Positions 8,728 through 15,934 of a DNA stretch of 22,734 nt are shown piece after piece. The notes beneath the pieces are model-generated. The model made no database searches. It was not told the DNA's origin and saw nothing but the letters and a program-made list of their open reading frames with translations. This DNA comes from JBMNSK01 sp050945155. GTDB taxonomy: Bacteria; Actinomycetota; Coriobacteriia; Coriobacteriales; Eggerthellaceae. The position numbers and the translations under genes were made by a program. Every line of letters starts with the position of its first letter. Within the stretch, counting starts at the first letter, position 1. Where the stretch lies: assembly GCA_050945155.1 (NCBI GenBank), contig JBMNSK010000022.1, positions 1-22,734 of the forward strand, written 5' to 3'.

Positions 8728-8874
8728 CAAACCTTTCCTGACATGCATTTAAATCCGTATTTCGAAGCACAGCCTAACGCTCTGCGACGCCAAATAAAAG
8801 GAGCAATAAGGAATCTAGAAAATATTTACCGCTTGGTCACGAAAGATACCCGGAATCCCTACTGTTTTTTCACA

Positions 8875-8888
8875 TTAGCTCAAGCTAA
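8875..8888. repeat. Perfect 14-bp palindrome TTAGCTCAAGCTAA
   Basis: This sits in the 250-bp gap between the patatin gene and the downstream membrane-protein gene. It is not followed by a T-run on the minus strand, so it is not an obvious terminator for murB-patatin; on that strand it could be an operator. Nothing else identifiable lies in this gap. Confidence 0.35.
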
Positions 8889-8976
8889 ATCCAGACCAGC
8901 CCTCCTCCGCAGGTGAGAACCTCGTATAGGCATCTATTCTGAAAGCTAAAACGCAGTAGGAAGAGGTAGTTCTGGT

Positions 8977-9882
8977 TTACAGGCCCAGAAATTCCTTCCA
9001 AGCGCTGAGCTCCCGCTGAGCCTGAGCATAACCACGATCGTAGCTTTCCTGCAACGCATCAAAATCGCGTGTGTGATTTGAAACGGTCATTTTTTTGGGA
9101 TAAAAAACATAGGCCTGACCATTCTTGCGTAGTTCTTCAATTTCATCACGCAGTTCGTTGTAGTACTGCCACCGTTCCAAAATGCGTTTCGCTACGAGGG
9201 GATAACGCCAGTAAAAGGTCTTCATCAAAACCTGAGCCTTCTTGCTCGGAGGTTCTTTGCGATAATCCTTTTCCTGGGTTAAAACAAGGAAGAATTTTTT
9301 GAAGCCGTCTTGCATAGCAGCATGAAGAGGAATCCCCCAACTTGAGCCCATACCCCCATCGACATAGGTCCTTCCATCAACCGTCGTAGGTGGCATAGCA
9401 ATAGGCATTGAGGAACAGGCTCGCACTCGGCACATCATCGCATGCTCTGTGGGCATATCATCCTTAGTCCAAGCAACGGTCTCGCCGGTTTTTCGGTCAA
9501 GCGCCTCAATATGTAATTTCGCAGGGTTTGCCATAAATGTTTCGAAGTCAAAGGACATGGAACCATCGGTTCCCTTCTGCTGTTGTGCTATTCCTTCATA
9601 CAGGTATGGCGCATTGAAATATCCGTGATGGCGCAGAAAGTGACTCACGCCTCCAAAATTCGGATCCTTTACCAAATCAACGAAAGCTTCTTTTGTACGG
9701 CGTATGTCGCGTGAAATATAGTCCACAGCATGGCTTGACCCAGCCGAAATACCATAGACGCTCCCAAAATTTATCCCTTGTTCAAGAAGCGTAACGACTG
9801 CTCCAGCCGTATAACTCGCACGAAAACCACCGCCCTCAAGAATGAGGGCGGTGTCTGATACATTGATGTCAAAATCCTGCAT
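8977..9882 (-). CDS. Patatin-like phospholipase family protein
   Basis: A 301-residue serine acyl-hydrolase of the bacterial patatin group (YjjU/RssA-like). The oxyanion-hole motif is LEGGGFR (Gly17-Gly19), the nucleophile elbow is GISAG with Ser46, and the dyad Asp175 lies in YVDGGMG, so the Ser-Asp dyad is complete. No signal peptide or membrane helix is seen, so it is probably cytoplasmic or peripherally bound to the membrane. Substrates are likely phospholipids or other acyl esters; the exact one cannot be read from sequence. The ATG at 9882 follows GGGGGAAAG. The gene starts 24 bases after the murB stop and is very likely cotranscribed with it; a functional tie to wall synthesis is not established. 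Length is normal for the subfamily and nothing appears broken. Confidence 0.93.
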   Translation of the reverse strand: MQDFDINVSDTALILEGGGFRASYTAGAVVTLLEQGINFGSVYGISAGSSHAVDYISRDIRRTKEAFVDLVKDPNFGGVSHFLRHHGYFNAPYLYEGIAQQQKGTDGSMSFDFETFMANPAKLHIEALDRKTGETVAWTKDDMPTEHAMMCRVRACSSMPIAMPPTTVDGRTYVDGGMGSSWGIPLHAAMQDGFKKFFLVLTQEKDYRKEPPSKKAQVLMKTFYWRYPLVAKRILERWQYYNELRDEIEELRKNGQAYVFYPKKMTVSNHTRDFDALQESYDRGYAQAQRELSAWKEFLGL

Positions 9883-9906
9883 TACTGTCTTTCCCCCATG
9901 AGAGGC

Positions 9907-10821
9907 TTATTCATCGCCCCAGTAGCGCACCTCGGGTTCTAAACGCACTCCCGAAAATTCATATACCCGGTCTTGCACATCTGCAATAAGCTGGCGCACG
10001 TCACTTGCAGTCGCATGACCTGTATTGACAACGAAGCCTGCATGTTTCAATGAAACCTGGGCTCCTCCTACCTGATAGCCTTGCATTCCTGAATCTTGGA
10101 TAAGTTTCCCTGCATAATGTCCCTCAGGGCGCTTAAACGTGCTTCCGGCACTGGGCATCTCAAGTGGCTGCTTTGAGGCCCTTCGCTCCTCGAGGTCCTT
10201 CATGCGCTTATATATTTCAAACCTATCGTCAGTAAGCAGCTTGAGCCGAGCCTCTAAAACGAGCATCCCGGCATCATTCATCATGCTCTGACGATACCCC
10301 CACTTTGCGTCTTCGCGAGAAACTGTCACCACTTCGCCATCTGAATTTAAGCATTTCAGGCTTTCAGCAACCTGCGCGAATTCGCCATCGTAGGCACCGG
10401 CGTTCATGATAGCAGCGCCACCAATGCCTCCAGGGATTCCACTTGCAAACTCATAGCCAGCTAGGCCTGCAGCGGCAGCACTGTCGGCCACCTTTTTGTT
10501 TGAAGCGCCCGCCTGAGCGCTGAGATAGTTCCCTGCAACGCTCACGGCAGAGAGGTTATCGGCAATCTGCATAACTATGCCACGAAGTCCCGCATCAGAG
10601 ATAAGTAAGTCTGACCCATAGCCGATAACTCTCAGACCAATGCCCTCTTGCACTGAGAGTTTTTTAATGTAGGCAACTTGGTCGAAGGTGCGTGGAACAA
10701 GATAGAATTCTGCCGGTCCACCGATTTTAAATGTCGTATGTTTTGACATAGGCTCATCGATAAAGACATTCTCTTTACCGAGGTTGGCGTATAAATCTTG
10801 CTTGAATTTCTCTTTGTTCAC
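9907..10821 (-). CDS. murB: UDP-N-acetylenolpyruvoylglucosamine reductase (MurB)
   Basis: MurB is the FAD- and NADPH-dependent enzyme that reduces UDP-GlcNAc-enolpyruvate to UDP-MurNAc, the second committed step of peptidoglycan synthesis. Visible motifs in order are HTTFKIGGPAEFYL, the FAD-binding GYGSDLLISD (Asp where GxGSNLL is usual), GIPGGIGGAAIMNAGAYDG, the substrate-site YRQSMM, and PSAGSTFKRP with the proton-donor Ser. The loop pattern corresponds to type II MurB. The start is assigned to GTG 10821 because GAGGAG lies 6 bases upstream; an in-frame ATG at 10851 would add ten residues (MEKSSEEEYG) but lacks a ribosome binding site, and its codons contain the SD of the GTG. It is divergent from the metal-resistance operon and probably cotranscribed with the patatin gene. 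Confidence 0.96.
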   Translation of the reverse strand: MNKEKFKQDLYANLGKENVFIDEPMSKHTTFKIGGPAEFYLVPRTFDQVAYIKKLSVQEGIGLRVIGYGSDLLISDAGLRGIVMQIADNLSAVSVAGNYLSAQAGASNKKVADSAAAAGLAGYEFASGIPGGIGGAAIMNAGAYDGEFAQVAESLKCLNSDGEVVTVSREDAKWGYRQSMMNDAGMLVLEARLKLLTDDRFEIYKRMKDLEERRASKQPLEMPSAGSTFKRPEGHYAGKLIQDSGMQGYQVGGAQVSLKHAGFVVNTGHATASDVRQLIADVQDRVYEFSGVRLEPEVRYWGDE

Positions 10822-10953
10822 TCCGTACTCCTCTTCGCTGCTTTTCTCCATTGTGCCACGTAAATCCCTTAGTATCCTTGCAGATATGAAGACTGCCGGT
10901 CAAAGGTACACCATCTTTATCTCAAGAAAATCAAGATATGGACAAAGAATCAC

Positions 10954-10981
10954 TTGACAGATGCATGGTTCATTCTATACT
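10954..10981 (+). promoter_or_regulatory. Sigma-70-type promoter of the metal-resistance operon
   Basis: TTGACA (10954-10959), spacer of 16, TATACT (10976-10981). The -35 is a perfect consensus match and the -10 matches five of six. It points into the ArsR-family gene about 50 bases downstream and directly abuts the palindromes described as its operator. Confidence 0.8.
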
Positions 10982-10982
10982 T

Positions 10983-11010
10983 ATGAACAGTTGAACATAT
11001 GTTTATATGT
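10983..11010 (+). promoter_or_regulatory. Candidate ArsR/SmtB operator
   Basis: Immediately after the -10 box lies ATGAACAGTTGAACATATG and following AT-rich bases. It contains the direct pair TGAACA-GT-TGAACA, the palindrome AACATATGTT, and the inverted repeat ACATAT-GTTT-ATATGT. TGAACA half-sites near the start of transcription are typical of SmtB/CzrA operators, so metal-free regulator bound here would block RNA polymerase. The exact half-site pair used cannot be decided by eye. Confidence 0.6.
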
Positions 11011-11030
11011 TGCTAATGATGGAGGATGCC

Positions 11031-11357
11031 TTGAGCGAAAACACCAAGAAAGAACTCAATGTTGAAGAACCAATGCCAGATGATGAAATTCTCTACGATT
11101 TAGCGGACCTTTTCAAAGTCTTTGCAGATACTACCCGCATCAAAATTCTTTACGCGCTCATGAATGGCGAACTCTGTGTTGCAGATATCGCAGAAACCGT
11201 TGGAGCAACGCAGAGTGCTGTGTCACACCAGCTCCGTATCCTCAAACAGGCTCGCCTGGTGAAATTCCAACGCGACGGTAAAAACGTTGTTTATTCCCTT
11301 GCAGACGATCATGTGTATACCGTTCTCGCACAGGGCATGACCCATATCTGTGAATAG
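11031..11357 (+). CDS. ArsR/SmtB-family metal-sensing repressor (zinc-type alpha-5 site)
   Basis: A 108-residue winged-helix repressor that releases DNA on binding metal. The helix-turn-helix is at about residues 50-76, with the recognition helix in ATQSAVSHQLRILKQARLV, followed by a beta wing (FQRDGKNVVYSL). The C-terminal helix carries Asp92, His94, His105 and Glu108 with the D-x-H-(10)-H-(2)-E spacing of the alpha-5 site of SmtB/CzrA zinc sensors. The N-terminal CxC thiolate site of CadC-type sensors is not seen; ELCVAD has a single Cys (Cys49). Start: GGAGG is 5 bases before the TTG at 11031; the ATG at 11007 lies inside the operator palindrome and has no RBS. Upstream of an HMA protein and a P1B ATPase, it most likely controls zinc (or cadmium/lead) efflux autoregulatively. 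Confidence 0.92.
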   Translation: MSENTKKELNVEEPMPDDEILYDLADLFKVFADTTRIKILYALMNGELCVADIAETVGATQSAVSHQLRILKQARLVKFQRDGKNVVYSLADDHVYTVLAQGMTHICE

Positions 11358-11375
11358 CGACAAGACACACCGGTA

Positions 11376-11390
11376 CTGCAATACTTGCAG
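11376..11390 (+). repeat. Stem-loop CTGCAA-TAC-TTGCAG in the operon
   Basis: A perfect 6-bp stem with a 3-nt loop between the repressor stop and the HMA-protein gene. No T-run follows. It may set mRNA stability or the ratio of repressor to efflux proteins; this is inference. Confidence 0.35.
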
Positions 11391-11425
11391 CCGCTCAAAA
11401 GACCAGAAAAAGATTGGGGGAAAGC

Positions 11426-11644
11426 ATGAAACGCGCTTATAAGTTAGAGAACTTAGGCTGTGCCAACTGTGCAGCAAAGATGGAAAACACCATTAATAAG
11501 ATGGAAGGTGTCAATGCCTGCTCCATTAGCTTTATGACCCAAAAACTGACCATCGATGCCGATGCTGAGGTTTTCGATGAAGTGCTCAATAACGCACAGG
11601 CAAGCATCTCAAAAATCGAACCTGACTGCGTCATTAAGCGTTAA
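11426..11644 (+). CDS. Stand-alone heavy-metal-associated (HMA) domain protein
   Basis: A 72-residue cytoplasmic protein consisting of one ferredoxin-like HMA domain. The metal-binding motif is GCANC (Cys12, Cys15), a variant of the usual GMTCxxC with Ala in place of Thr, embedded in YKLENLGCANCAAKMENTI. The rest follows the beta-alpha-beta-beta-alpha-beta pattern (VNACSISFMTQKLTID). The ATG at 11426 is preceded by GGGGG; the upstream in-frame TTG at 11414 lies at this RBS and is rejected. It is 68 bases after the repressor and 48 before the ATPase. Because that ATPase has no N-terminal HMA domain, this protein probably supplies it in trans, as a chaperone or detached regulatory domain. Confidence 0.93.
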   Translation: MKRAYKLENLGCANCAAKMENTINKMEGVNACSISFMTQKLTIDADAEVFDEVLNNAQASISKIEPDCVIKR

Positions 11645-11692
11645 ATCTCGGGCAGTTCCACCTCATATCGAGACTAAGAGGTCCTAAACACT

Positions 11693-13627
11693 ATGGATAA
11701 GAAACAGCGCAGAAAACGCAACCGCATTATTGTTGCTCTCGTACTCTTTGCAATTATCTTCCCGCTCCCCCTCGATGCGTGGTTTGGAAGCCCGCAGGGG
11801 CTCTACGTAGAGTTTGCGCTGTATCTCATTCCCTTTTTCGTTGCTGGCTACGACGTCTTATGGCGTGCCGTTAAAAATATCGGACATGGTCAGGTTTTTG
11901 ACGAAAACTTCCTCATGAGTGTGGCAACCATCGGCGCATTTGCACTCGTCTTTTTCCCTCAGTCTGAGCCACATATGGCCGAAGGTGCTGCCGTCATGCT
12001 CTTTTATCAGGTCGGCGAACTTTTTCAAGACTATGCCGTGGATAAAAGTCGCAAGTCGATTGCGGACATGATGGATATCGCTCCCGATTATGCCAACCTC
12101 AAGCGTGATGGCGTAATCGTTCAAGTTGACCCCAATGATGTTGCTATTGGCGATGAAATTGTTATCAAACCAGGAGAACGCGTGCCCCTCGACGGCATTG
12201 TAAGTTCAGGTAGCTCGCAACTCGATACTGCCGCCTTAACCGGAGAATCAGTACCACGTGTTGTTGAAGAGGGCGCCGAAATTTACTCTGGCTGCATTAA
12301 CTTAAGTGGTGTGATTACCGTCAAAACAACAAAGGCTTTTGGAGAGTCTACCGTCTCACGCATCCTTGAATTAGTCGAAAACGCAGCCGACAAAAAAGCA
12401 AAAACAGAAAACTTCATCACCCGTTTTGCGCGCTGGTATACCCCCATTGTGGTTGGCATAGCCGCCATCCTTGCCATTATTCCTCCCCTGTTCTTTGGAT
12501 TGAATTGGGCCGATTGGGTCGAGCGTGGACTGGTATTCTTGGTTGTTTCCTGCCCCTGCGCTTTGGTTATTTCAGTTCCCCTCTCGTTTTTTGGAGGGAT
12601 TGGTGGCGCCTCGCGCCTTGGCATTCTTGTAAAAGGCAGTAACTACCTTGAGACGCTTGCCCATGTCGACACGGTCGTCTTTGACAAAACTGGAACGCTC
12701 ACCAATGGAACCTTCAACGTAGTGGCTATCCATTCTGAATCCGACGTTGACCCAGATTTGGTTTTGTCCATGGCGGCACATGCCGAAGCTTATTCAGACC
12801 ACCCCATTGCGCTTTCCATCAAAGCTGCCTATACCGGAGAAATCAACCGCGACGAAATTGAAGACGTCCATGAAAATAGTGGCGAGGGTGTAAGCGCGCA
12901 GGTAAATAAGCATACGGTGCTCGTAGGCAACAAAAAACTCATGGAGGCACATAACATCGCTTGGCACGACTGCGAACTTACGGGGACAATTCTTCATGTC
13001 TCTCTCGATAAGGAATATATCGGCCATATCGTCATTGCGGACGTGGTCAAGGAAGATGCCGCCGCAACTATTACAGCTTTGCACGAGAATAATGTGTCCA
13101 AGACCGTCATCTTAAGCGGAGACCGCAAAGAAGTAGCTGCAGCAGTAGCCGAAAACCTGGGTATCGATGAGTACTACGGTCAGATGCTTCCCCAAGATAA
13201 AGTTGCGAAAGTTGAGGAATTAATCAGCAAAGAGGAAGGCAAAAACAAACTTGCCTTTGTTGGCGACGGCATCAATGATGCGCCGGTGCTCGCGCTTGCT
13301 GATGTTGGCATTGCTATGGGAGCAATGGGCTCGGATGCAGCTATCGAGGCAGCGGATATTGTTCTTATGGACGATAAGCCCTCACGCATTGCTCAGGCTA
13401 TAAAGATTGCCCATAAAACTATGCGTATCGTTTGGCAAAACATTAGCTTTGCCCTTGGCGTGAAATTCCTGGTACTTATCCTTGCAGCATTCGGCATTGC
13501 GAATATGTGGATGGCAGTTTTTGCCGACGTCGGTGTTGCCTGCATAGCCATTCTGAATGCGATGAGGTGCATGCGCGTAAAAAAGATTGGTGAAGGCGGC
13601 AAAGACCGACAAAGTCAAAGACCGTAG
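11693..13627 (+). CDS. P1B-type heavy-metal-translocating ATPase (CadA/ZntA-like)
   Basis: A 644-residue inner-membrane efflux pump for divalent soft metals (Zn/Cd/Pb), driven by ATP. The N-terminus goes straight from a basic head into transmembrane helices, with no HMA domain. The actuator motif TGES is at 183-186, the metal-translocating CPC at 287-289 in VSCPCALVIS, the phosphorylated Asp331 in DKTGT, the nucleotide-site HP at 370-371 in SDHPIA, and GDGINDAP around Asp525. The last helix pair contains ADVGVACIAILNAMR, with the Asp typical of the Zn/Cd (P1B-2) class. The CPC and this Asp separate it from Cu pumps. The ATG follows AGAGG by 11 bases, rather long, so translation may depend on readthrough from the HMA gene. 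Only a weak hairpin lies downstream (CTTATACCGGTAAGTTTT, 13638-13655). Confidence 0.96.
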   Translation: MDKKQRRKRNRIIVALVLFAIIFPLPLDAWFGSPQGLYVEFALYLIPFFVAGYDVLWRAVKNIGHGQVFDENFLMSVATIGAFALVFFPQSEPHMAEGAAVMLFYQVGELFQDYAVDKSRKSIADMMDIAPDYANLKRDGVIVQVDPNDVAIGDEIVIKPGERVPLDGIVSSGSSQLDTAALTGESVPRVVEEGAEIYSGCINLSGVITVKTTKAFGESTVSRILELVENAADKKAKTENFITRFARWYTPIVVGIAAILAIIPPLFFGLNWADWVERGLVFLVVSCPCALVISVPLSFFGGIGGASRLGILVKGSNYLETLAHVDTVVFDKTGTLTNGTFNVVAIHSESDVDPDLVLSMAAHAEAYSDHPIALSIKAAYTGEINRDEIEDVHENSGEGVSAQVNKHTVLVGNKKLMEAHNIAWHDCELTGTILHVSLDKEYIGHIVIADVVKEDAAATITALHENNVSKTVILSGDRKEVAAAVAENLGIDEYYGQMLPQDKVAKVEELISKEEGKNKLAFVGDGINDAPVLALADVGIAMGAMGSDAAIEAADIVLMDDKPSRIAQAIKIAHKTMRIVWQNISFALGVKFLVLILAAFGIANMWMAVFADVGVACIAILNAMRCMRVKKIGEGGKDRQSQRP

Positions 13628-13693
13628 TTTGTCTGCTTATACCGGTAAGTTTTCCCCGCGAATAGCTTCTGCGCACCATCGCGTACATGCGAC

Positions 13694-14614
13694 TTATAAG
13701 TCCGCTCGCTCTTTTTCGCGGGCTACCGCACGCGCCGCTTCAGCAAGCTCAAACGGCATAGGATCTTCCGAGCCGCGCCACTGAGCCACATCAAAACCCT
13801 GAACCCAGTAACCGAGTGCCCGCGTGCAGAGAATAGCAAGAAAGCTGAACCAAACAGCCTCAGCGAAGATGATAGCGGCAAGCACCACTGCTGCCCATCC
13901 TCCGAAATAGGAAGCATCATAAATCGCCTGAACAACTGCCACCAAAAACGTGTTCAGGTCTTGCACAATAAAGCTCTCGCCTAAAATACCTGAAATGCAT
14001 CCAAGAAAAATGGCGTTTATGGCAAAGATTCCGATAACACCAAGAAGCAGCGTCATGCCAAAGATGATGAAAATCCCCTGGAAGTCATGCCGAATCATGG
14101 ACCAGATTCTCGTAAATTGAAAACCGGCGGAGAGACGCTCATAAATGCGCATACGCACGGTCCCTACCCATGCGGTTATAAACACAAAGAAAAACGCGAC
14201 CCAGGCACCAATCTCGCAGACAAGCGCTAATACTCCTGCAATGGTAAACAAAGCTGACTGCCAGGCCGGAAAGGCCAGAACCGATGCTTGAGGAGCGGTA
14301 GGAATAGCCGCTAGTCCTGCGAAAAAGTCAGATCCAGCATGAAGCACAAAGGGTAAAAGTCCCAAAACAACAAAGATAACCACCGAAAAGAAGCCGCAAA
14401 GGTAGTACCGAGGTTGCGAAATGAAAATTTCCTTCGGCATAGGTTCACGGACACCCCATGCAATATCCCGTGCCCAATTGAGAGAATAACTCGCCACAAA
14501 GATTGGTCCGGCCACCGAAATAAGAAGAATAAGACTCAAAAGGATGATAGTAGAAATCCAGTGAGGTGAACTTTTAATATCATCCCAGGCCGCTCTGTAA
14601 TATCCGTTTTGCAT
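13694..14614 (-). CDS. Multi-pass membrane protein, DUF4013-like
   Basis: A 306-residue integral membrane protein of unknown function. It opens with NGYYRAAWDDIKSSPHW, a short amphipathic segment characteristic of DUF4013-type proteins, followed by about six hydrophobic spans: near residues 20-45, 75-95, 115-150, 180-215 and 235-265. An SQPRYYLCGFF motif precedes the second. The C-terminus is a charged cytoplasmic tail rich in Ala, Arg and Glu. Assignment to DUF4013 is from memory of the pattern and not certain. The ATG at 14614 is chosen because a -10 box (TATAGT) ends 7 bases before it, so the transcript would start on the A of this ATG; no Shine-Dalgarno is present, and the alternative GTG at 14623 falls at the -10 box. 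It converges on the metal-efflux operon. Confidence 0.82.
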   Translation of the reverse strand: MQNGYYRAAWDDIKSSPHWISTIILLSLILLISVAGPIFVASYSLNWARDIAWGVREPMPKEIFISQPRYYLCGFFSVVIFVVLGLLPFVLHAGSDFFAGLAAIPTAPQASVLAFPAWQSALFTIAGVLALVCEIGAWVAFFFVFITAWVGTVRMRIYERLSAGFQFTRIWSMIRHDFQGIFIIFGMTLLLGVIGIFAINAIFLGCISGILGESFIVQDLNTFLVAVVQAIYDASYFGGWAAVVLAAIIFAEAVWFSFLAILCTRALGYWVQGFDVAQWRGSEDPMPFELAEAARAVAREKERADL

Positions 14615-14621
14615 GCAAATC

Positions 14622-14649
14622 ACTATACCGAGGTTTCGATAAGTGCCAA
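14622..14649 (-). promoter_or_regulatory. Promoter giving an apparently leaderless mRNA
   Basis: On the minus strand TTGGCA (14644-14649), spacer 16, TATAGT (14622-14627), then seven bases and the ATG of the DUF4013-like gene. Distance from -10 to ATG matches the normal distance from -10 to transcription start, so the message would have no 5' leader. The -35 lies within a copy of a sequence also found in the neighbouring repeat array. Confidence 0.65.
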
Positions 14650-14683
14650 TTTTTCGTTGCTATTTTGTCAGTCAAAAGGTTCG

Positions 14684-14836
14684 AGCGCACGATGCATTCC
14701 GGCGAGCGATAAGTTCCAATACGCAATACATTCCGGCGCGCAATACCTTCCAATACGCGATACATTCCGACGTGCAATAGATTTCAACGCGCGATACATT
14801 CCGGCGCCTGATACATCCCAACGCTCGATGCGCATA
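14684..14836. repeat. Nine 17-bp tandem repeats with 34-bp alternation
   Basis: Nine adjacent 17-bp units start at 14684, 14701, 14718, 14735, 14752, 14769, 14786, 14803 and 14820. The plus-strand consensus is RRCGCGCRATACATTCC. Units alternate in their first bases: GGCG/GACG (units 2, 4, 6, 8) against AATACG/AACG (units 3, 5, 7, 9), so the true period looks like 34 bp. The central CRATACATTCC is best conserved; the last unit decays into the rplL terminator's T-tract. The array lies between the rplJL terminator and the leaderless promoter. It is not coding: 17 is not a multiple of 3, and open frames across it are by-products. Confidence 0.9.
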
Positions 14837-14876
14837 AAAAAGAAACTCCGTCCGCATGCTTGACATGCGGACGGAG
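14836..14876 (-). terminator. Intrinsic terminator of rplJ-rplL
   Basis: A perfect 13-bp GC-rich stem (CTCCGTCCGCATG with CATGCGGACGGAG, five-base loop, 14846-14876), followed on the minus strand by TTTCTTTTTT. It lies 57 bases after the rplL stop and is the strongest terminator in the window. Confidence 0.96.
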
Positions 14877-14933
14877 CATTCATTCCCTCATAAGGTAAAT
14901 GGCTTATTTGCGCTAGCAAGCCGTAAAGCTTCT

Positions 14934-15314
14934 TTACTTTACGGTAACTGCAGCACCTGCCTCCTCGAGCTTTGCCTTGAGTTCGTCAGCGCGATCCTTG
15001 TCAACGCCTTCCTCGATAGCTACAGGAGCGCTCTCTACCTTGTCCTTAGCATCCTTAAGACCAAGACCGGTAATCTCACGAACAACCTTGATAACAGCAA
15101 TCTTGTTGTCACCGAAGCCCTCGAGAACAACATCAAACTCGGTCTGCTCTGCAGCGCCACCCTCGGCACCGCCAGCAGCAGGAGCAGCAGCAACTGCTAC
15201 AGGAGCAGCAGCAGATACACCAAATACTTCCTCAAGCTCCTTTACGAGCTCAGAAAGCTCCAGAGCAGGCATTTCCTTTAAAGCTTCAACAATCTCTTCA
15301 CGTGATACAGCCAT
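14934..15314 (-). CDS. rplL: 50S ribosomal protein L7/L12
   Basis: L7/L12 is the flexible, multi-copy stalk protein that recruits translational GTPases to the ribosome. The 126 residues show the N-terminal dimerisation helices (SREEIVEALKEMPALELSELV), an Ala/Gly-rich hinge (about residues 38-55) and the globular C-terminal domain with EFDVVLEGFGDNKIAVIKVV, REITGLGLKDAKDKVE and the end EEAGAAVTVK. The start is the ATG at 15314, with AAAGG 8 bases upstream; the in-frame extension to 15353 is not family-like. It lies 86 bases after rplJ and is cotranscribed with it; the strong terminator downstream closes the unit. Confidence 0.98.
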   Translation of the reverse strand: MAVSREEIVEALKEMPALELSELVKELEEVFGVSAAAPVAVAAAPAAGGAEGGAAEQTEFDVVLEGFGDNKIAVIKVVREITGLGLKDAKDKVESAPVAIEEGVDKDRADELKAKLEEAGAAVTVK

Positions 15315-15400
15315 GATAATAGCCTTTCTATTCAGCGAACCTTCGTGGTTCAAGTTCTTTCAAAACAAGTGCTGCCTAGGCAGCAATTAAGCCGCCGTTC

Positions 15401-15922
15401 TTAGGCAGCAGGTTTTTGGTCTGCAATTGCAGCAACCGCACGTGCAAATGCCTCCATAGGAGCGTTGAGTACGCGCACGGTTTGAACCATTGGGTTGTTG
15501 AGCGTACCCACAAGTTTCGCCAGCAGTTCCTCGCGAGAAGGAAGCGCAGCAATAGCTTCAACTTGTTCGGCGCTCACGGCTGCACCATCCATGATGCCGC
15601 CCTTAATTACCAAATTCTCGTTACCCTTGGCAAAGTCCTTCAGAGCTTTCGCTGAGGCAACAGGATCGTTCTTTGCAAATACGAATGCCGAAGGGCCAGC
15701 GAGGACATCGCCAAGTTCGGGCATCTCCATCTCTTTGAGAGCGATGGTCACGAGCGTGTTCTTATAAACGCGCATCGAAGCATCAGCTTCACGAACGTTA
15801 TTGCGCAGTGCTTGAATCTCTTTCACAGTTAAACCGCGATAGTCCACAACCCAAACTGCAGTAACGTCGGTCAAGTCTTCCTTGATATTTGCAAGAGACT
15901 CTTTGTTTTGAGCGTTAGGCAT
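15401..15922 (-). CDS. rplJ: 50S ribosomal protein L10
   Basis: L10 is the stalk base that anchors L7/L12 dimers to 23S rRNA. The protein is 173 residues, normal for the family. The rRNA-binding N-terminal domain has AVWVVDYRGLTVKEIQALR and a basic VYKNTLVTIAL; the central part contains LAGPSAFVFAKNDPVASAK and KDFAKGNENLVIKGG. The C-terminal helix after about residue 130 (SREELLAKLVGTLNNP through VLNAPMEAFARAVAAIADQK) binds L12. A strong AAAAGGAGGTG lies upstream of the ATG. Expression is presumably controlled by L10-L12 binding to the long leader between the promoter at 16164 and this gene. rplK and rplA are not adjacent; upstream on the same strand lies the aconitase-linked membrane protein. 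Confidence 0.98.
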   Translation of the reverse strand: MPNAQNKESLANIKEDLTDVTAVWVVDYRGLTVKEIQALRNNVREADASMRVYKNTLVTIALKEMEMPELGDVLAGPSAFVFAKNDPVASAKALKDFAKGNENLVIKGGIMDGAAVSAEQVEAIAALPSREELLAKLVGTLNNPMVQTVRVLNAPMEAFARAVAAIADQKPAA

Positions 15923-15934
15923 ATATACACCTCC

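Noticed and set aside
11007..11030. Eight-codon longer ArsR start at ATG 11007
   Set aside because: No RBS; it lies in the operator palindrome, and GGAGG is correctly spaced for TTG 11031.
13628..13693. Terminator between the ATPase and the DUF4013-like gene
   Set aside because: Only a 4-bp stem with TTTT (13638-13655) is visible; too weak to annotate.
14684..14836. CRISPR array
   Set aside because: Units are directly adjacent, 17 bp long and without unique spacers; no cas genes are present.
14668..14919. Minus-strand open frames across the 17-bp repeats (83 and 64 residues, repeated Cys/Arg/Ala pattern)
   Set aside because: They arise because a 17-bp repeat cycles all three frames; they have no RBS, run through the rplL terminator, and show no protein-like conservation.
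14856..15390. Plus-strand frames opposite rplL (141 and 137 residues)
   Set aside because: Shadows of the strongly biased rplL codons.
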